DNA of 64,000 nt from contig JARBJD010000121.1 of NCBI GenBank assembly GCA_033064195.1, positions 1-64,000 on the forward strand, given 5' to 3'. A program made the translations under genes and the position numbers. The notes under the pieces are model-generated. The model was not told where the DNA came from. It made no database searches and saw nothing but the letters and a program-made list of their open reading frames with translations. The stretch comes from Blattamonas nauphoetae. Taxonomy: Eukaryota > Preaxostyla > Oxymonadida. Positions 57,899 to 64,000 of the stretch are shown one piece after another (within the stretch, counting starts at the first letter, position 1; every line of letters starts with the position of its first letter).

Positions 57899-58209
57899 AC
57901 ATCTTTCACCCAAATCTCTTGTTTTCTCTTTATTTTGACAGTATTTCTTTCTACGTTCTGTTTTCCATTCTGTTCACGTTGACGTCAGTTTCTAATTTTC
58001 TCCCTACGTAGCTCTCGCAATTTTGTCTAAAATTGACATTTACATCAATGTAAAAGCCAATAACATCCATTATTTTCACGTTAACTTCCCTCATTGACGC
58101 TTGAAAGTGTCAACAGAAAAAGATGTGAAACGACGAAGACTCACATCGTTGACTTGTGAACAAACACCAGTGGGATATCACAGTCAAAACATATACCGTG
58201 AGTAGTTCA

Positions 58210-59520
58210 TCAGAAGAGTTCCGGTTGAGAATAATATTGGGCGACGAACGGTTTTCCTTCATCGGCCAACCTTTGTTCAAGTTCTTGGACAAAACGTTTC
58301 TTGTCCTCTGCTGGTGCCTTTCTCAGGTCCAATTGAAGTTGAGAGAGGGTTTCCTTCTCGGAATATCGAAGGAAAAGAATCGTTTTGATTCCGATGAACC
58401 CGACCAAAAGAAGGAACAATCCATACAGTGGAATAAGAACTACATTCAGATACGAAGGCAGAAAGTCAGCTATGACAGCTGCTGGGACCATAAAGATGAC
58501 TGCGAGTAAAATTGCAGTTGCTGCCTCCCTTTTTCGCTTCAGGATCAACGTCAATGTTACACAAAGAGACCACAAGAGCGGAAGGTGAATAATGACCCAA
58601 AATAGTGAAATAGTCTCTGAAAGCAGATTGAGAAGATAATATGGGCATACTATCGATTTTCAGAAGAGCTAAAAAGTAGGAGGCAATGAATGGAGATATC
58701 AGAATCGCCCTGACGAGATATCGACGCGGCTTCCTTATAAACAATATAATACAGATAGTGGGATAGCCAATAACAATAAGTAGCGACGTCGGGATGCATC
58801 CGAACCAAATCGAAGATGTGAAGAGTCCATCCAGCCAAAATGATGGGAGGAGTATTGAAACTGCTGGAATCAGAACGAGAAGTAATAGTTTGCGGCGAGT
58901 TCGAATCGCACTATAGATAGAGAACAGGGTGAGAGCGACACAGGTACATGAGATCGGAAACATCCAATATTCAAGGAATATAGATCGTGTGTGTGTAAGA
59001 CTCGCTTGAAAAGAATAGCCAGAACCAACAGTGGCTAGACCGCTGAGTATCATAAGTATAATATACACTACGACATCCAGAACACGAAAATACTTCCGTC
59101 GATGTTTAAGGGTAACAATAGACTGTCTGATCCTTTCAGAAGTTGAATGTTTCAACTTAAGAGAGTTGTAGAGACTGAAGGGGATTAAACAGGATGAGTG
59201 AATACGCGAGAGTGGCCTTGTAGCCATGTGAACTGATACCAAATTGGCGAGGATTGCGATAATGCTGAAAACGAAGAATATCGAACGAAATCAACCAACC
59301 TCCTCATTTTCTGGGTCATAGTCAGATATAGGGAAGAATGAGTTCTCAGTGAAGAACAGAGATTTCTGGACTTCACCCACTCGATCGATGACAGATTTAT
59401 AATATAGGCTGGGAAAGATGAAATGAAATGGAGGAGGCTGAACCTATCATTGTCGGTGAGAACAGAGAAGCGTCTGTTGACAAGTTTGAGGGATTGGAGG
59501 GTTTCATATGAACATAACGC
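58210..59520 (-). CDS. multi-spanning membrane protein, TMEM185-like; 5' end unsure
   Basis: Two 3' exons are clear: about 59,245-58,651 and 58,616-58,210, joined over a 34-nt intron. They encode about eight hydrophobic helices, including FRVLDVVVYIILMILSGLAT, SFWLDGLFTSSIWFGCIPTS and TISLFWVIIHLPLLWSLCVT, then a charged cytosolic tail ending SQPELF. The LDG...SIWF-P and FWVII-LPL pair resemble the LDG-SWW-VF-PLW motif of the TMEM185/FRAXF-associated family. Upstream (59,520-59,290), exons encode IFALCSYETLQSLKLVNRRF and SVLTDND, which look like an F-box, and LYYKSVIDRVGEVQKSL. I could not fix the splice phase between the F-box-like part and the membrane part, so they may be one gene or two. 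Confidence 0.55.
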
Positions 59521-59529
59521 AAAAATTCT

Positions 59530-60060
59530 GATATATTGAAGACAAAAAGACGTGAATGAACAGTTTATTGATGACGATACTCATCGAGAACAACGTCTGA
59601 AGTGAATCTGAATGGATGAAAGAGTGCTAATCAAATCAAACTCAAAGATGAATATTCTCCATCAATAGTGGTCATAAAAGTCGGGGGAGTCGATGAAAAG
59701 CGCAAAGGAATATTACAAAACGAGGTTACAAGACAGAATAAAAATCTAGCCCACACTTTGTTGATATCTGAATTGCCGACAGTCTATTGGAGCGTATTTC
59801 GAGTGAATAATCCACATTATTAACGAAAAATTGGATGACATAAAGATATTTGTCCATAGAGAAATGTTTGAAGGTAAAAATTTGATGACTTGAATTTCAT
59901 CAAAATGCATTGTGAAAATTCATATATGATCATCAAAAATGCTTCGATGTATCACATTTCACCGTGCATTGAATGAAGTTCCATGAAATCATAATTTGAA
60001 TCTTGGAAAGTGAGCTTTGGTTGGGCCTGTCTGACAAGATGATTTGGCCCCTATTTGGCT
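59530..60060. other. intergenic, A+T-rich, no gene seen
   Basis: No supported coding sequence. It probably holds the upstream part of the minus-strand membrane-protein gene and the 3' flank of the ARM-SPRY gene. Confidence 0.5.
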
Positions 60061-62182
60061 TTATTCTCTCATCCACTCCACACACCGCAACCCACGGTTT
60101 GTAAGGTCGATTGTAAGAGGGGAATTTCGCCGAATTTTCCTGATCTCAAATCCACTCGATTCGGAGAAGAGGTAGAAAGCGAAGTGGAGAGAGTCCGGAA
60201 TATTTGTAATGATGACAGGAACAATGACACCATTTCGGAAGAACGCAATCATGTGATTGTTGAGATCGATCAGAAGATGGAGTTCGTGTTTTTCCGTCCA
60301 TTCCATATCTGTTGGTTCTTTGTGATGATTGATATAGATGGTACCACTATAAGAAACAGAAATGAAAGGATATTGAGAGACAAATCATTGAATAAGAACA
60401 AAAAATTGGAAAAGAGGGCTCGATCCGAGAGTCGATGTTTGGTTTCATACTCTTTGGCATGCCATCCAATACTTGAAGAATCATCTCCAAGTTTCGTCAT
60501 TTTCCCCAAATCCACAGTTTTTGCGTCAGCCACTCCCAACATCCGTTTGGGACTGGTGTTCTTGAACAGGACACACAGATCCCATCTTCCCTCAGTAACT
60601 GGCTGACTGAGGATGAGACATGTGTGCTGAACCTTTTTAAGGGTGACAGAATGTCCTTTGTGTGTGAAATTCCCGGTTGGGTAGAAGATGAGCGGAATTG
60701 TTTCGCTTTGTTCGACTAAGGAGATGGTGAAAATGATGGGAAAAAGAGCATACTCAGATCATTCAAAATCTTCAGGTATTTGGGATTTTCATGTAGCATA
60801 TCGTGGCATTCTCTTAGAACACCAATCGTGTGCTGTTTGATGAGTTTCTGTTTGATCTCCTCTTTACTGTTTCTGAGATTGTAGATAATCGTAAGATTGG
60901 CTGTGGACATTCTTTCCATGTCAGATTGTTTGAATCGCCCAGTTCTTCTTGCTGCGTTCATCAAAATGAGACTCTGCAAAACGACGAGGAAGAGTGGAGA
61001 ATCAACAATTTCTGTCAGATATTTACCCGACCCAGTGAAAGATGATATAAATTTGAGTGTTGACACAATATTTTCAATGCGTAGCTGGTCTGGGGGAGTT
61101 TGTTTGGCAGGATTTGGATGAAAGATGCTGAGTTGAGAGAGGGGGGACGGATCGATGTTAACAAGTTGGAGGTTCGGTGGAAGCTTGAATGGGTTTGTTG
61201 ATATTTCCCGTCGTTCCCCAAGTTTCCAGCCTTGCTCACTTTTGATCTTTGATGATGGGACAAAGACAGGAGCGTTTTGAGAGAGCAAAGGACGGAGTGT
61301 TGTTGGCGGAGATGGAAAGAGCATAGGAAGCGGCGTGGGTGCGTCATTAGACAGCTGAGTGTCAGGAACAGTTGATGGAAGAGGAGGAGTGGAAGGAGTT
61401 TGCTTGATGTCATCATCTGGGAGTTGTTCTGCTGCTTCCCCATACAACGATACTGCCAAATGAGAGATCAGTCCGGTGTCAAGATGTGCCTTAATTAGGA
61501 ACTCTCCACCTCTGCAATCCTTTCGAAGGTCGGTGAGGGCATCTCGGATCGATTCCTGGTCTCCATAACTAATAAAAGAGAAAGATAAATAAGATACTAT
61601 ATGAATAATGACAAACCATAGTTTTTCTTTGACCAGGCTCTGTAATTCGCTCTCAGATGGTTCGTGACGAGTTTGGAGAGAGGAGAAGAATTCAGTGGGG
61701 AGAGTTGAAACTGAATCAGAAAACACGGAGTCGGGATAATAATACGAGGTCGTCGGAGATGAGACCGAAGTTGATTCGGGAGGTAACTTTTCCTTCAGTT
61801 GAGCGATCTTTTGACGGATCGATTCACGAAATTTCCGAGCAAAAGGATTCCTTTGTTGTTTTGAATCCATGGTGTCCATCAATTTGGTGAATATCGGGAG
61901 GGAATTCTTTAGGATGTCCGTGTCGGGCGGTTTTGGGGGTGAATTCTTTTGTTTGTCCTTTTCGGACGGTTTTTCTTCTAGTTCTGTCAAGACCCTTTCA
62001 TATAATGCCGCTTCATCCGCCGGATCAAGATCTAGAAATTTTGGATAGGCCGAGTCTACACAGTTTTTAAAGGGAGTATTGGCTCTACTATATTTACTTC
62101 AACACTTTTGATGGGAAGAAAAGACAGACGAGACAATGTTGTTCACTGAATGTAAACAGAGACTGATGAGGTCGTACATCAT
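60061..62182 (-). CDS. ARM/HEAT-like plus SPRY domain protein
   Basis: Five exons (62,182-62,130; 62,087-61,617; 61,568-60,754; 60,715-60,451; 60,346-60,061) sum to 1,890 nt, 629 residues, with introns of 38-104 nt. The N-terminal two thirds are helical with long Pro/Ser linkers: MMYDLISLCLHSVNNIVSRA, DQESIRDALTDLRKDCRGGE, RIENIVSTLKFISSFTGSGK, TIIYNLRNSKEEIKQKLIKQ. The C-terminal third is a SPRY (B30.2) domain: RWDLCVLFKNTSPKRMLGVA, SSIGWHAKDGTIYINHH and HLLIDLNNHMIAFFRNGVIV, with the G-W-x-G/DG-Y turn and the D-x(6)-FFRNG strand of the family. SPRY domains bind peptides and often serve E3 ligases or signalling scaffolds. No catalytic domain is fused to it here. Confidence 0.8.
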
Positions 62183-62820
62183 CTGTGAGACATCCCGCGG
62201 GTTTATTTCGGTAAGTGACAGATGGGTTGTTGGGGAGATTTCACTAAACATTTATTTATGGTACGGATCTAAACTGGACGAAGAAACTTCGCCATAATAT
62301 CATGACCCGTTACTAATTGACTTTATCCTCATATTTCGATCACATTCATAATTCGAACAATCTACCATAAGACGTAGCGTTATTCGGAACCACAATCTGA
62401 TAGAGGAAGAAAGGGTGAGATCGCTTGAACCAAATCGCATTCCTCACATGAAGACCATCACGATCAGCTTTTCGGATTTTTTCCATAGGCATGGGCAGCG
62501 GTCGGTCCGACTGGTCGTCGACCGACCGACTGCTTTTCTGGACGATCGATCCCATTTCACGAAACTCAATACTAAAATGTTGATTAAGATTGCATCAATC
62601 TAGGGCGGATAATTGAAAAGTAGTAATAATAGTGAGTTTGAAGGCAAAAGCAACAACGGAGTGTTGATTTTAGGCGTAGAAATGGAGAATCGAACTGTTT
62701 ATTGAAGGATTAGAATAAAAAGACAGATATTGTGAGAAAGGAGATCAACGGACTCGAACGGACAAGTAAGTGAAGTTGGGACGATAATGGAGGGTGCAAG
62801 TGGAAAGTCTTACGTTGGCG
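62183..62820. other. intergenic, no gene seen
   Basis: Contains the hairpin repeat at 62,491-62,536 and no supported gene. Confidence 0.5.
62491..62536. repeat. dispersed GGTCGGTC hairpin, copy 2
   Basis: Matches the copy at 20,605-20,660 at almost every position: ATGGGCAG(C/T), then GGTCGGTC, a 12-nt loop, GACCGACC and GACTGCTTTT. It is the only mobile-looking repeat found in the gene-dense half. Confidence 0.75.
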
Positions 62821-62822
62821 AG

Positions 62823-64000
62823 GAGAGCTGGAGATGCGGGCGAGAGTGACGATCGGGAGAAGCGGGCGAGAGTGACGATTGGGGAGAAGCGGGCGAGAGT
62901 GACGATTGGGGAGAAGCGGGCGAGAGTGACGATTGGGGAGAAGCGGGCGAGTGACGATTGGGGAGAAGCGGGCGAGAGTGACGATTGGGGAGAAGCGGGC
63001 GAGAGTGACGATTGGGGAGAAGCGGGCGAGAGTGACGATTGGGGAGAAGCGGGCGAGTGACGATTGGGGAGAAGCGGGCGAGAGTGACGATTGGGGAGAA
63101 GCGGGCGAGAGTGACGATTGGGGAGAAGCGGGCGAGAGTGACGATTGGGGAGAAGCGGGCGAGAGTGACGATTGGGGAGAAGCGGGCGAGAGTGACGATT
63201 GGGGAGATGTGGGCGAGAGTGATGATTCGGGAGATGCGGGCGAGAGTGACGATTGGGGAGAAGCGGGCGAGAGTGACGATTGGGGAGAAGCGGGCGAGAG
63301 TGATGATTCGGGGAGAAGCGGGCGAGAGTGACGATTGGGGAGAAGCGGGCGAGAGTGACGATTGGGGAGAAGCGGGCGAGTGACGATTGGGGAGAAGCGG
63401 GCGAGAGTGACGATTGGGGAGAAGCGGGCGAGAGTGACGATTGGGGAGAAGCGGGCGAGAGTGACGATTGGGGAGAAGCGGGCGAGAGGACGGGGAGGAG
63501 AAGCGGGCGAGAGTGACGATTGGGGAGATGCGGGCGAGTGACGATTGGGGAGAAGCGGGCGAGGACGATTGGGGAGAGAGGACGATTGAGACGGAGAGGA
63601 TCCGGAGATGCGGATGAGAGGACGATTGGGAGAAGGAGGAGAGGACGATTGGGGAGAAGCGGGCGAGAGTGACGATTGGGGAGAAGCGGGCGAGAGTGAA
63701 GGACGAAGAGAGGATGATCCCGAGGACGGGGAGAAGGAGGACGACTGGGGAGAAGCGGGCGAGATGACGATTGGGGAGAAGCGGGCGAGAGTGACGATTG
63801 GGAGAAGCGAGAGGACGATTGGGAGAAGCGGGCGAGAGAGAAGTGGGGAGAGGATGATGGGGAGATGGGGTGAGAGTGATGAGGGAGATGACGAGTGGGA
63901 GGAGCGGAGGACGATTGGGAGAAGGGAGAGTGGACGATGGGGAGAAGTGGGCGAGAGGACGAAGGGAGAGTGGAGGAGTTGGCTGGATGATGGAGGATGG
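62823..64000. repeat. 27-bp minisatellite running to the window end
   Basis: A 27-bp unit starting GGGCGAGAGTGACGATTGGG is repeated about 30 times. It is very regular from 62,860 to 63,490 and increasingly degenerate from 63,500 to the end. Variant units lack 2 bp (GCGAGTGACG, 25 bp), and these shift the phase. In phase the unit encodes AGESDDWGE. Because the indels break every frame, it is a tandem repeat and not a gene. Its place at the window edge would suit a subtelomere, but I cannot tell. Confidence 0.9.

Noticed and set aside
62794-63516. Open frames inside the minisatellite as a repeat-protein gene
   Set aside because: The 25-bp variant units break each frame and no start region or stop context resembles neighbouring genes.
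1-64000. Virus-like or capsid-bearing elements (retroelements, Polintons)
   Set aside because: No reverse transcriptase, protease-integrase, packaging ATPase, capsid or long direct terminal repeats were recognised. All elements found are TIR DNA transposons or their non-autonomous derivatives.

Overview
This is nuclear DNA from a protist. The intact genes are split by short GT-AG introns (29 to about 125 nt, most under 80) that keep frame when removed, and TAA, TAG and TGA all act as stops, so the code is standard. Dynein heavy chain and a CSPP1-like centrosome/axoneme protein point to a flagellate. Gene style (many ARM, SPRY and coiled-coil proteins, tiny introns, tight spacing) reminds me of oxymonads (Preaxostyla, e.g. 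Blattamonas or Monocercomonoides), but that is recollection, not proof.

The window has two halves. Roughly 1-33,800 is a graveyard: host genes that keep recognisable protein sequence but are cut by frameshifts and stops (an LCAT/PDAT-like lipase at 5.5-8.1 kb, a large HEAT-like protein at 14.4-16.9 kb, the C-terminus of a dynein heavy chain at 20.9-22.2 kb, a large unknown protein at 27.1-32.1 kb), interleaved with DNA transposons. The transposons are a decayed pogo-like element with a MITE inside it, a hAT-like zinc-finger fragment, an intact pogo-like element (17,201-19,213), a fold-back Tc1-type MITE (19,648-20,536), an intact Tc1-type element (22,269-24,478), a Pack-MULE-like element carrying host-gene fragments (27,607-30,877) and an unclassified TIR element (32,335-33,787). 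Several sit in the decaying genes with their target-site duplications still readable.

From 33,854 to about 62,182 the DNA changes to compact, intact genes, eleven in about 28 kb: CSPP1-like (-), Pro-rich coiled-coil (-), ARM-repeat (+), membralin-like (-), a small ORF (+), a 2,664-residue disordered protein (+), casein kinase 1 (-), a tail-anchored coiled-coil protein (-), a second coiled-coil protein (+), a multi-spanning TMEM185-like protein (-) and an ARM-SPRY protein (-). Exon models for most of these sum to a multiple of three, and two contain 13-nt microexons. Divergent pairs are separated by only about 56-210 bp. The window ends in a 27-bp minisatellite (62,823 to the end).

I saw no retrovirus-like or capsid-bearing element, no CRISPR array and no rRNA.
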